From NCBI GenBank assembly GCA_943329505.2, contig CALQED020000066.1, forward strand, positions 1 to 6,707: DNA of 6,707 bases, written 5' to 3'. Positions within the stretch are counted from its first letter, which is position 1. Every line of letters begins with the position of its first letter. Below are positions 1-6,132 of the stretch, piece by piece. The DNA comes from Polynucleobacter meluiroseus (GTDB lineage: Bacteria > Pseudomonadota > Gammaproteobacteria > Burkholderiales > Burkholderiaceae). The notes below the pieces were generated by a model. The model worked only from the letters and a program-made list of their open reading frames with translations, had not been told where the DNA came from and searched no databases. A program made the position numbers and the translations under genes.

Positions 1-1
1 A

Positions 2-565
2 ACAACCAGCCCCAAGACCCAGCCAAATAGGGAGATCCCCACCTCAATTCCAACCCTAGCGGATCTGAAGAAAGTTGGGCCATTGATTGCGCTGGTAGTC
101 GGAGTGATTGGCTTAAGTATTGCCTTCTTTGCCTCCTATGATTCCATGAGATCTTCACAAAACTTGGATCTTGAGAATGCCCAAAAAGAAATTTCTATAC
201 TAAAAAAGGAGCTTGCTTCATTACGTGAGGAAATTCTGGCCATTGAAGATGAGTTATATGAATCAATTGATTTAATAGAAGTGAGTATTCACTCTATAAA
301 TAAAAATCCGCCTTCATCAGCCAAAAAATTGCAAGCTCAGGCAACTCCCTTCGAAGCTGAACTGCGTCGCTGGCGCTATTTGGGGCTTAGCCAGATCAGC
401 GGGTCGCAACAAGCCTTTTTCCACAATGGCAAAGGCACTGTCATGCTTGAAAAGGGATCGGCCGTCCTGGGTGAATGGAGGCTTGGTAATGCCGATAAAG
501 AGCTTGCTACCCTGATCCATTCACAAGGTAAATCTCTGACTCTCAGAACGGCAAAAACTGAATGA
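2..565 (+). CDS. Inner-membrane coiled-coil protein in the pilP position (partial, 5' end outside window)
   Basis: The frame is open from the window edge, so the true start probably lies upstream; 187 residues are visible. A TTG at 83 could start translation, but it would remove the Lys-Lys pair just before the membrane segment, which is the natural cytoplasmic anchor, so I prefer an upstream start. In order: a Pro/Thr-rich N-terminal stretch (visible residues 1-22), one hydrophobic membrane helix (about 29-46), a regular heptad coiled coil (about 55-100), a short linker, and a small probably beta-rich C-terminal domain (about 117-185). That last domain loosely resembles the PilP/GspC HR domain (hydrophobic strand, Gly turn, 'VLGEWRL', 'SLTLR'). 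The stop overlaps the secretin start by 4 bp, so the two are translationally coupled. Known pil operons place PilP here, a lipoprotein linking PilNO to PilQ. I infer an analogous role, but no lipobox is visible and the identity as PilP is unproven. Confidence 0.75.
   Translation, partial: TTSPKTQPNREIPTSIPTLADLKKVGPLIALVVGVIGLSIAFFASYDSMRSSQNLDLENAQKEISILKKELASLREEILAIEDELYESIDLIEVSIHSINKNPPSSAKKLQAQATPFEAELRRWRYLGLSQISGSQQAFFHNGKGTVMLEKGSAVLGEWRLGNADKELATLIHSQGKSLTLRTAKTE
170..298 (+). other. Region coding a seven-heptad coiled coil
   Basis: Counting from the TTG codon at 83, residues 30, 37, 44, 51, 58, 65 and 72 are Leu, Ile, Leu, Ile, Leu, Ile and Ile, an unbroken 'a' register. The 'd' positions are Ala33, Leu40, Leu47, Ile54, Ser61 and Ser68. 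Charged Glu/Lys/Arg fill the outer positions. It follows the membrane helix by about ten residues and so would sit in the periplasm, as the coiled coils of PilN and PilO do. Confidence 0.7.
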
Positions 566-1662
566 GTATTCAGTTTAAAAACCTCATCGCAGGGCTATGC
601 ATATTTGCATTTTTTGCCGGATTCCTTGCAAAAGCAGCCAACCCGTCTCGTGACCAATTAGAAACTCCAATTAGCTTGGAATTTAGCGATATTGAGGTGG
701 CTGAACTTCTTCAAATCCTTGCCAAACTTGGTAAAACGAATTTTTTATTAAGTGAGTCGATCAAAGGCAAAATCACCGTTGATCTGCACAACACGCCTTG
801 GCAAACTGCGTTGCACTCTATTTTGGCCAGTCGAGGTTTACGCCTAGTCAGAAATGGTGATATCTACTGGATTGGTCCACATGCGGAGATTGTTGCATTT
901 CAAAAATATCGGCGGGAAGATGCAGCTCTTCCTTTTGGGGGCGACCATATCAACAGCCCTCGGCAGATCTTGATTGAAGCTCGCATTGTGGAGGCAGATG
1001 AACGCTTTGCCCGTGAGCTAGGCGCCAAACTGGGTTACCAAGCGAATTCTTTCGGCGGGACTCCAGATCGCAAGATAAGTAGTAACTTTGATTTAGCTGG
1101 TAGTGGCTTAAATGGCTTCAACCCCGCCGCTGTAGCAGCAACCTTAGTTTCTAAGAATGCGAGTCGCCTTTTGCAGATGGAGCTTTCCGCTCTTGAGTCA
1201 GAAGGTCAAGGCAAGATTCTCTCAAACCCACGCATTATGACTGGCGACCAAGTGAAGGCAACCATTGAGCAAGGCACTGAGCTGCCCTACCAAACCACCT
1301 CACAAAATGGCAGCAAGCTGCAGTTTAGAAAAGCAAACTTGCGTTTAGAGGTTTTACCCAAAATCCACCCTGATGGGAAAATTTCCATGCTGGTGGGCAT
1401 CAATAAAGACACGATTGGCATGAAAACTGAGCAGGGTTATGCCATTGACACCAAAAGTCTCAGCTCAGAAGTGACTGTTGAAAACGGTGGCACTGCAATT
1501 ATTGGCGGGATCTTTCAGACCACCGAGAGAGAAGATGAAGTCAAAGTGCCTTTATTGGGGGATATCCCCTTGATTGGCTCTTTATTTCGCCATAAATCCA
1601 AATTAAAAGATAAAACTGAGCTCTTAGTCTTCCTAACCCCTACCGTTCTAGATAAACCCTAA
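562..1662 (+). CDS. pilQ: Short PilQ/HofQ-type secretin of the type IV pilus or DNA-uptake system
   Basis: This 366-residue outer-membrane pore protein should form the ring through which a type IV pilus or DNA passes. Residues 1-26 are a Sec signal peptide (Lys6, hydrophobic core, cleavage near Ala25-Ala26). Residues about 38-106 are an STN/N0 domain ('SLEFSDIEVAELLQ', 'ITVDLHNTPWQTAL', 'IYWIGP'). From residue 134 to the end comes the secretin core: 'QILIEARIVEAD', 'GKILSNPRI', 'QGTELPYQ', 'TAIIGGIF', and the signature 'VPLLGDIPLIGSLFR' at 329-343. PilQ proteins usually exceed 600 residues and carry AMIN and N1 domains; neither is visible here, and only about 27 residues separate N0 from the core. 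E. coli HofQ, about 410 residues, is nearer in size. The start is the ATG overlapping the previous stop. No strong Shine-Dalgarno is seen, so coupling is likely. aroK follows in the same frame. Confidence 0.93.
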   Translation: MSIQFKNLIAGLCIFAFFAGFLAKAANPSRDQLETPISLEFSDIEVAELLQILAKLGKTNFLLSESIKGKITVDLHNTPWQTALHSILASRGLRLVRNGDIYWIGPHAEIVAFQKYRREDAALPFGGDHINSPRQILIEARIVEADERFARELGAKLGYQANSFGGTPDRKISSNFDLAGSGLNGFNPAAVAATLVSKNASRLLQMELSALESEGQGKILSNPRIMTGDQVKATIEQGTELPYQTTSQNGSKLQFRKANLRLEVLPKIHPDGKISMLVGINKDTIGMKTEQGYAIDTKSLSSEVTVENGGTAIIGGIFQTTEREDEVKVPLLGDIPLIGSLFRHKSKLKDKTELLVFLTPTVLDKP

Positions 1663-1674
1663 TAAAATCAAGGG

Positions 1675-2199
1675 GTGAACTCTGCGACAAACAATATCTT
1701 TCTCATTGGCCTCATGGGTGCTGGAAAGTCGACCGTGGGAAAAGTGCTTGCAAAAAAACTAGGTCGTCGGTTTTTGGATGCAGATCATGTCATTGAAGAG
1801 CGCTGTGGTGTGAAAATTCCTGTCATCTTTGAGATGGAAGGTGAAGAAGGGTTTCGCAAGCGAGAAGCTCAAGCACTGCGTGAAGTGACGAGTGAAAAAA
1901 ATATTATCTTGGCTACAGGTGGTGGCGCGGTATTGCTAGCAGAAAATCGCAAGGCTTTGAGTGAGCATGGCACCGTTATTTACCTGCACGCAGATCCCAT
2001 TGAATTGTGGCATCGCACTAAAGGGGGCGAAGGGCGCCCACTACTTCGCAATGGCGATGCAAAAAAAATTTTAGAGAACTTATATGCCATTCGCGATCCT
2101 TTATATCGTGAGATTGCAGATCATGTGATTGAAACTGGTAAGCCCAGCGTTAATCAGTTGGTCAATACCTTAATCATGCAGCTTGAACTTTCCGCCTGA
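1675..2199 (+). CDS. aroK: Shikimate kinase
   Basis: This cytoplasmic enzyme phosphorylates shikimate to shikimate 3-phosphate with ATP, the fifth step of the shikimate pathway to chorismate. Its 174 residues match the usual family length. Walker A is 'GLMGAGKST' at 12-20. Asp37, Arg61 (in 'GFRKRE') and the Gly triplet 82-84 ('TGGGA') form the shikimate site. The lid Arg is Arg121 in 'GRPLL', and Arg140 ('IRDPLY') is the late substrate-binding arginine. All expected catalytic residues are present. The only reasonable start is GTG at 1675, since two stop codons (TAA TAA from 1660) lie upstream in frame. It abuts a G run (1672-1675) with no proper spacing for a ribosome site, so translation probably depends on reinitiation after pilQ. 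The pilQ-aroK-aroB order is conserved across many proteobacteria. Confidence 0.96.
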   Translation: MNSATNNIFLIGLMGAGKSTVGKVLAKKLGRRFLDADHVIEERCGVKIPVIFEMEGEEGFRKREAQALREVTSEKNIILATGGGAVLLAENRKALSEHGTVIYLHADPIELWHRTKGGEGRPLLRNGDAKKILENLYAIRDPLYREIADHVIETGKPSVNQLVNTLIMQLELSA

Positions 2200-2204
2200 A
2201 ACTT

Positions 2205-3290
2205 ATGATGAAAACACTTGAAGTTGATCTTGGTAATCGCAGCTACCCTATTTATATTGGTACCGATTTAATTGATCAGGCACCGCTGTTTGATGCTTGT
2301 AAAAAATCAACCTCGATTTACATCGTTACCAATACAACCGTAGCGCCTCTCTATGCAGAGCGCCTTACTAAAACGCTAGAGATCTTTGGTAAGCCTGTCA
2401 GAACGATTGTCCTACCAGATGGCGAAAGCTACAAAGACTGGAAAAATCTTCAACTCATCTTTGATGACCTTCTCAAATTTGGCGCTGATCGTCAAACGAT
2501 GTTGGTGGCCTTGGGTGGAGGCGTCATTGGCGATATGACTGGCTTTGCTGCTGCTAGCTTCATGCGTGGTATTCGCTTTATTCAAGTACCCACTACTCTT
2601 TTAGCTCAAGTAGATTCTTCCGTTGGCGGCAAAACTGGCATCAATCATCCTTTAGGCAAAAATATGATTGGCGCCTTTCATCAACCAGTTGCCGTGATTG
2701 CTGATCTCAATACATTAAAGACGCTGCCGCCACGTGAACTGTCTGCGGGCCTAGCTGAAGTAGTGAAACATGGCGCTATTGCCGATGCCCCATTTTTAGA
2801 TTGGATTGAGGCAAACGCCCAATCATTACTCGCTTGCGATACCAATGCGATGAGTCATGCAGTATTGCGCTCATGCGAAATTAAATCTGCAGTCGTTTCT
2901 GCGGATGAGAGAGAAGGCGGAATCCGCGCTACCTTGAACTTTGGACACACCTTTGGCCATGCAATTGAAGCCGGCATGGGTTATGGCGCATGGTTACATG
3001 GTGAAGCAGTTGGCTGTGGGATGGTGCTTGGCGCCGATCTATCATGCCGACTCAACTACATCAGTAAGGCAGAAGTGGAACGCCTCACCAAGATCATTCA
3101 ATCGATGAATCTACCAATCATCCCGCCAATGTTTGGTGCAGAACGCTACATAGAACTCATGCAAGTAGATAAAAAAACTGAGGGCGGTCAAATCCGCTAT
3201 GTTGTTTTAGAAAAAATTGGTAAGGCGCAGATTAAGGGTGTGCCAGATACGCAGGTGATTGAAACTTTAATCGCAACCGGGGCTGCATAA
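2205..3290 (+). CDS. aroB: 3-dehydroquinate synthase
   Basis: This enzyme converts DAHP to 3-dehydroquinate using NAD and a divalent metal, the second step of the shikimate pathway, in the cytoplasm. Its 361 residues equal the family norm. Seen are the NAD-binding '[11 protein letters not shown]' at 104-114, 'DGESYKDW' at 72-79, and the substrate loop with Asp137, Lys143 and Lys152 ('[17 protein letters not shown]'). The metal ligands are Glu185 ('GLAEVVKHG'), His248 ('NFGHTFGH') and His265 ('LHGEAV'), matching E. coli Glu184, His247 and His264. Two ATG codons stand in tandem at 2205 and 2208; either could start, 5 or 8 bp after the aroK stop, and no strong ribosome site is visible. It is the last plus-strand gene of the pil-aro cluster, because the next gene converges on it. 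Confidence 0.97.
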   Translation: MMKTLEVDLGNRSYPIYIGTDLIDQAPLFDACKKSTSIYIVTNTTVAPLYAERLTKTLEIFGKPVRTIVLPDGESYKDWKNLQLIFDDLLKFGADRQTMLVALGGGVIGDMTGFAAASFMRGIRFIQVPTTLLAQVDSSVGGKTGINHPLGKNMIGAFHQPVAVIADLNTLKTLPPRELSAGLAEVVKHGAIADAPFLDWIEANAQSLLACDTNAMSHAVLRSCEIKSAVVSADEREGGIRATLNFGHTFGHAIEAGMGYGAWLHGEAVGCGMVLGADLSCRLNYISKAEVERLTKIIQSMNLPIIPPMFGAERYIELMQVDKKTEGGQIRYVVLEKIGKAQIKGVPDTQVIETLIATGAA

Positions 3291-3304
3291 GCACGCCCTC
3301 AGCC

Positions 3305-3688
3305 TTAAACCTGCATTAACTGAATCTTGACTGGCTGACCCGCTTGGGCACTAGCAAATTCTGATAAGTCATTTAAAAGCTCTCTACCAGTCTTGGTATC
3401 AAGCCATAGAGGCTGCGCCATGGTGCCAGCCCATCGATAGTGATAACCTCCAGATTTGGCGGCTACCCAAATTTCATGAAGCGGGGGTTGTGTGTTAACC
3501 ACAATCACACTTTTATCCCGAAAGCGAATATTAATAACATTGCCCCCTTGGCGCTCTAGATCTAGATCGAGATCTAATTCATCATCAGCAGCCTCTAACG
3601 CCACCTCAATCGACTGTAATACATTGCTACCCAGTTGATAAAATTGCTTGTCATCAATGGTTTCGACACCTGAATTATTTGGATTCAT
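3305..3688 (-). CDS. cyaY: Frataxin-like iron donor CyaY
   Basis: CyaY binds iron and regulates Fe-S cluster assembly on the Isc machinery in the cytoplasm. From the ATG at 3688 it has 127 residues against about 106 in E. coli. The frataxin signature 'PPLHEIWVAAKSGGYHY' is clear, with the first helix ('QFYQLGSNVLQSIEVAL') ahead of it and an acidic stretch rich in Asp/Glu ('DDELDLDLDLE') that would form the iron-binding ridge. The frame stays open to an ATG at 3733 (142 residues), but the extra N-terminal residues have no counterpart in the family as I know it. The 3688 start also has GCAGG (complement of 3697-3701) eight bases ahead. I therefore choose 3688; 3703 and 3718 are other ATGs. The C-terminus carries about ten residues ('PVKIQLMQV') past the usual end. 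It converges on aroB and is divergent from lptM. Confidence 0.9.
   Translation of the reverse strand: MNPNNSGVETIDDKQFYQLGSNVLQSIEVALEAADDELDLDLDLERQGGNVINIRFRDKSVIVVNTQPPLHEIWVAAKSGGYHYRWAGTMAQPLWLDTKTGRELLNDLSEFASAQAGQPVKIQLMQV
3555..3575. repeat. Hexanucleotide TCTAGA repeat, 3.5 units, inside cyaY
   Basis: Units read TCTAGA, TCTAGA, TCGAGA, then a half unit TCT. On the minus strand they code alternating Asp-Leu in the acidic stretch of CyaY. The run holds three GATC sites spaced six bases apart (3559, 3565, 3571). A change of one unit would add or remove two residues without a frameshift. Confidence 0.7.
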
Positions 3689-3702
3689 ACCTGAGGCCTG
3701 CA

Positions 3703-3711
3703 TGCTATATT
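3703..3711 (+). promoter_or_regulatory. Candidate extended -10 for lptM-lysA
   Basis: The plus strand reads TGC followed by TATATT (3706-3711), an extended -10 pattern for the housekeeping sigma factor. No good -35 is found at the right spacing. Transcription would begin near 3718, leaving about 18 nt before the lptM ATG, with an AGAGA ribosome site at 3726-3730. It lies between the preferred cyaY start (3688) and lptM, the only space a shared control region could use. It rests on pattern only. Confidence 0.35.
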
Positions 3712-3735
3712 CAATCATTCGTTTTAGAGACATTC

Positions 3736-3924
3736 ATGATAGCGATTCTTACTAGAGCCCTCGGTATTAGCCTTTTAATATCCCTTTTTGGATGTGGGGT
3801 TAGGGGCCCTCTATTTATGCCAAATGTACCACCGGCCCCTCCAGCTCCAACAGAGCCTGAGCCTAAAGGCAAACTGTATCCAGCACCTGCCAGTCCTAAC
3901 ACCTCACCAGCGGTCAAGCAATGA
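3736..3924 (+). CDS. lptM: LPS-assembly lipoprotein LptM (YifL family)
   Basis: This 62-residue lipoprotein has a signal peptide with Arg7, a hydrophobic core at 8-18 and a lipobox-like 'LFGC' giving lipidated Cys20. Phe at the -2 position is not the usual small residue. The mature start 'CGVRGPLFMP' closely follows the E. coli LptM pattern 'CGLKGPLYFP'. The remainder is a disordered Pro/Ala-rich tail (residues about 29-62). In E. coli LptM binds the LptD/LptE translocon in the outer membrane and helps LptD reach its correct disulfide form; the same role is inferred here. The ATG at 3736 is preferred over an in-frame ATG at 3679, because the longer form would bury the signal peptide and overlap cyaY. 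AGAGA at 3726-3730 is a fair ribosome site. Its stop overlaps the lysA start by 4 bp (ATGA); the two are cotranscribed, a common pairing. Confidence 0.9.
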   Translation: MIAILTRALGISLLISLFGCGVRGPLFMPNVPPAPPAPTEPEPKGKLYPAPASPNTSPAVKQ

Positions 3925-5219
3925 CAAACAAAGCGATTCCTATTCCGAAGTTATCTGGATTTACTGAGCGTGATGGCACTTGGTATGCCGAAGAAATTGC
4001 GCTGACAGATTTAGCAAAAGAATTTGGTACACCGCTGTACGTTTACAGCAAAAAAGCATTGACCGAGGCATACCAAGCTTACGACAAAGCTTGCCTAGAT
4101 AGCAAAGGTAAGCGACGCGCCCGCGTGCATTACGCGATGAAGGCTAACAGTAATTTAGCTGTAATTGATTGCTTTAAAAAACTCGGCGCTGGTTTTGATT
4201 TGGTCAGCGGCGGTGAGCTAGCTCGTGCATTAGCGATTAATGCCGATCCTAAGAGTTTAGTGTTTGCTGGCGTTGGTAAATCTGCTACTGAAATCGCAGC
4301 TGCGCTCAAGGCTGGCGTCAAATGTATCAATGTGGAATCGATTGCAGAGCTTCACAAAATTAATCGCGTTGCTACTGAGCTCAAGCTACGCGCACCGATT
4401 TCCTTACGCGTCAATCCGGATGTAGATGCACAAACCCATCCCTATATCTCTACTGGTTTAAAAGGAAATAAGTTTGGTATCGCATATCACGAGGTACTAA
4501 AAACCTATCGTGAAGCGGCGCAACTCTCTCAAATTGATGTCGTTGGGATTGATTGTCATATTGGCTCACAAATCACCACGACTGCTCCCTACTTAGATGC
4601 GCTCGATAAAGTCTTGGATCTGGTTGAGCAACTGAAAAAAGAGGGCATTGTGATTCATCACCTGGACCTCGGTGGTGGACTAGGAATTTCTTATAGCGAT
4701 GAAGCACCACCCGATATCACCGACTTCACTAATACCTTATTAAATCGGGTTGCAGAACGCGGGTTTGGGCATTTGGATATGGTGCTTGAGCCCGGCCGAT
4801 CCTTGGTAGGTAACGCTGGCGTGCTACTCACCACTGTTGAGTATCTTAAGCCTGGTGCTGAAAAAAACTTTTGCATTGTCGATGCGGCCATGACTGAACT
4901 CCTGCGTCCTGCTCTATATGAAGCCCATCACGGCATTGTTCCAGTTCAAGCAAAAAAAGCCAAGAGTCTCACTTATGACATCGTGGGTCCTGTTTGCGAA
5001 TCAGGCGATTGGCTTGGCAGAGATCGTCAACTTGCATTAGAAGAAGGCGATCTTTTAGCTATTCTTTCTGCGGGCGCTTATGGCTTTGTGATGGCCTCAA
5101 ACTACAACACGCGACCCAAACCAGCAGAAATCATGGTTGATGGAAAAAATGCTTATGTCATTCGAGCGCGTGAAAATACTGCTGACTTGTTTGCAAGTGA
5201 AAGTGTTTTACCAAAATAA
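3921..5219 (+). CDS. lysA: Diaminopimelate decarboxylase
   Basis: This PLP enzyme removes CO2 from meso-diaminopimelate to give L-lysine, the last step of the pathway, in the cytoplasm. Its 432 residues are close to the E. coli length. It has the alanine-racemase-like fold type III layout: PLP lysine Lys74 in 'HYAMKANSN', His213 in 'DCHIGSQ', the Gly loop 'LGGGLGI' (about 252-258), and the phosphate-binding 'EPGRSLVG' from Glu290. The C-terminal domain carries catalytic Cys359 in 'GPVCESGDWLG', Tyr387 in 'GAYGF' and Tyr395 in 'NYNTRPK'. The Cys-Glu-Ser motif is what marks diaminopimelate rather than ornithine or arginine decarboxylases of this fold. The ATG overlaps the lptM stop, so translation is coupled; no strong ribosome site of its own is seen. 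A strong terminator follows 18 bp after the stop. Confidence 0.97.
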   Translation: MTNKAIPIPKLSGFTERDGTWYAEEIALTDLAKEFGTPLYVYSKKALTEAYQAYDKACLDSKGKRRARVHYAMKANSNLAVIDCFKKLGAGFDLVSGGELARALAINADPKSLVFAGVGKSATEIAAALKAGVKCINVESIAELHKINRVATELKLRAPISLRVNPDVDAQTHPYISTGLKGNKFGIAYHEVLKTYREAAQLSQIDVVGIDCHIGSQITTTAPYLDALDKVLDLVEQLKKEGIVIHHLDLGGGLGISYSDEAPPDITDFTNTLLNRVAERGFGHLDMVLEPGRSLVGNAGVLLTTVEYLKPGAEKNFCIVDAAMTELLRPALYEAHHGIVPVQAKKAKSLTYDIVGPVCESGDWLGRDRQLALEEGDLLAILSAGAYGFVMASNYNTRPKPAEIMVDGKNAYVIRARENTADLFASESVLPK

Positions 5220-5225
5220 TGATTG

Positions 5226-5245
5226 GGCAAATAAAGGCAAATAAA
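5226..5245. repeat. Tandem 10-bp repeat GGCAAATAAA, two exact copies
   Basis: Copies at 5226-5235 and 5236-5245 are identical and adjacent, just after the lysA stop. The second copy overlaps the left arm of the terminator stem. It looks like a local slippage duplication; no function is implied. Confidence 0.75.
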
Positions 5246-5276
5246 AACCCCGCTGCATGAGCGGGGTTTTTATTTG
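5238..5276. terminator. Bidirectional rho-independent terminator between lysA and cytochrome c4
   Basis: The arms 5238-5254 and 5260-5276 pair perfectly over 17 bp around a 5-nt loop (GCATG). The GC core is CCCCGC/GCGGGG. An A run on the left arm and a T run (5267-5271) on the right arm give U tracts in transcripts from both strands. It sits between two converging genes, 18 bp after lysA and 16 bp from the cytochrome stop, so it should end both. Confidence 0.93.
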
Positions 5277-5292
5277 AAGTCTTGAATATCGT

Positions 5293-6018
5293 TTAGTGCA
5301 GACCAGCCATGTAATCAGAAACTGCTTTCATTTCTTGATCAGAAAGCTTAGTAGCAATCGCAGTCATCTGACTGCTATTTTTACGAACACCTTCGCGGAA
5401 AGCGAGCAACTGAGCATTGGTATATTCAGCCCACTGACCACCTAGGAGTGGGTATTGCGCAGGAATACCGGCACCCGTTGGGCTATGGCATGCCGCACAA
5501 GCAGGAACACCCTTTGCTGCAATACCGCCACGATAGATGCTTTGACCTAATGTAATCGTATCTTTGTTTTGCGCAACGCCTTGAGAAATCGCTTGCTTGG
5601 ATAAGTAAGCAGAAATATTTTGCATATCTTGCTCTGTCAAGGTTGCGACCATGCCCATCATGATTGCATTAGCACGACTACCCTCTTTAAAGTTTTTCAA
5701 TTGCTTGGTGGTATAGGCTGCGTGTTGAGCAGAGAGTTTAGGCCAAGTACCTACAGCACTTTGACCCTTAGGCCCATGACAAGTAATACAGGCAACGACT
5801 CCACGAGTTGCATCTCCATTAGAGTAAAGAGCTTCACCAGCAGCAGGATCGACCTTTGGCTTGCCTGGTACGGCAGCCTTAGCTTCTGGGGCTGGAGCCA
5901 TAGGAGCAGCATCGGCAGCTATTGCCGCGCCAGAAATGCCCATTAAGGCGAAAATAGAGAGGGCTACAAATCCAACGCGCAAGCTAGTGAATTTGGAGAT
6001 TTGGGAGGTTTGACGCAT
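5293..6018 (-). CDS. Periplasmic dihaem cytochrome c4
   Basis: The 241-residue precursor has a Sec signal peptide with cleavage near Ala34-Ala35 ('GAAIAADA'). An Ala/Pro/Lys-rich linker (36-58) follows, then two repeated class I cytochrome domains. Haem sites are 'CITCH' at 77-81 and 'CAACH' at 174-178. The distal Met ligands are probably Met120 (in 'NAIMMGM') and Met218 (in 'SSQMTAIATKLS'), which align when the two halves are laid together. Both halves keep the c4 pattern of a Pro-X-Leu after the haem ('WPKLSAQ', 'YPLLGGQ'). Known c4 proteins carry electrons from the bc1 complex to terminal oxidases, and that role is inferred. AAGGT (complement of 6026-6030) is a good ribosome site for the ATG. 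The linker makes it somewhat longer than typical c4. It lies divergent from engB and needs cytochrome c maturation genes that are not in the window. Confidence 0.93.
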   Translation of the reverse strand: MRQTSQISKFTSLRVGFVALSIFALMGISGAAIAADAAPMAPAPEAKAAVPGKPKVDPAAGEALYSNGDATRGVVACITCHGPKGQSAVGTWPKLSAQHAAYTTKQLKNFKEGSRANAIMMGMVATLTEQDMQNISAYLSKQAISQGVAQNKDTITLGQSIYRGGIAAKGVPACAACHSPTGAGIPAQYPLLGGQWAEYTNAQLLAFREGVRKNSSQMTAIATKLSDQEMKAVSDYMAGLH

Positions 6019-6132
6019 TATGTTTACCTTGGCAAAAATTCCTAAAAGTGTTTGGGCCCTGCATTTACAACTTTTTACCCAACACCATGAGATATTTCAT
6101 GATTTTGCGTGATTTTACAATAGCTTCTGGAC
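6019..6132. promoter_or_regulatory. Divergent control region of cytochrome c4 and engB
   Basis: This AT-rich 114-bp gap must hold promoters for both flanking genes. For engB a TACAAT -10 candidate lies at 6116-6121, with a weak TTTCAT at 6095-6100. Also present are a small inverted repeat (CATGA 6086-6090 / TCATG 6097-6101) and two adjacent 10-bp near repeats (6100-6109 TGATTTTGCG, 6110-6119 TGATTTTACA). For the cytochrome, the only clear signal is its ribosome site at 6026-6030. The promoter calls are weak. Confidence 0.45.

Noticed and set aside
1..30. Frame 1 at the left edge reads nine residues then TAG, possibly the end of an upstream gene
   Set aside because: Frame 2 is also open here and leads into the supported membrane protein. 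Nine residues are too few to judge, and such an end would imply a large overlap between genes.
317..520. Minus-strand open frame of 67 codons within the coiled-coil protein gene
   Set aside because: It lies antisense to a supported gene and shows no recognisable motif or ribosome site.
3276..3298. Possible GGGC/GCCC hairpin after aroB
   Set aside because: The stem is only four base pairs with no following T run, too weak to call a terminator.
3711..3917. Minus-strand Gly-rich 68-codon frame opposite lptM
   Set aside because: Its Gly-rich content is only the complement of the Pro-rich lptM tail, and the lipoprotein signature on the plus strand is convincing.
4130..4330. Minus-strand frame within lysA (and another at 4691-4891)
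   Set aside because: Both are antisense to a complete lysA with all catalytic residues, and their composition reflects its codon pattern.
5620..5946. Plus-strand 108-codon frame opposite cytochrome c4
   Set aside because: The minus-strand cytochrome has a signal peptide, two CxxCH sites and a good ribosome site, so this frame is its shadow.
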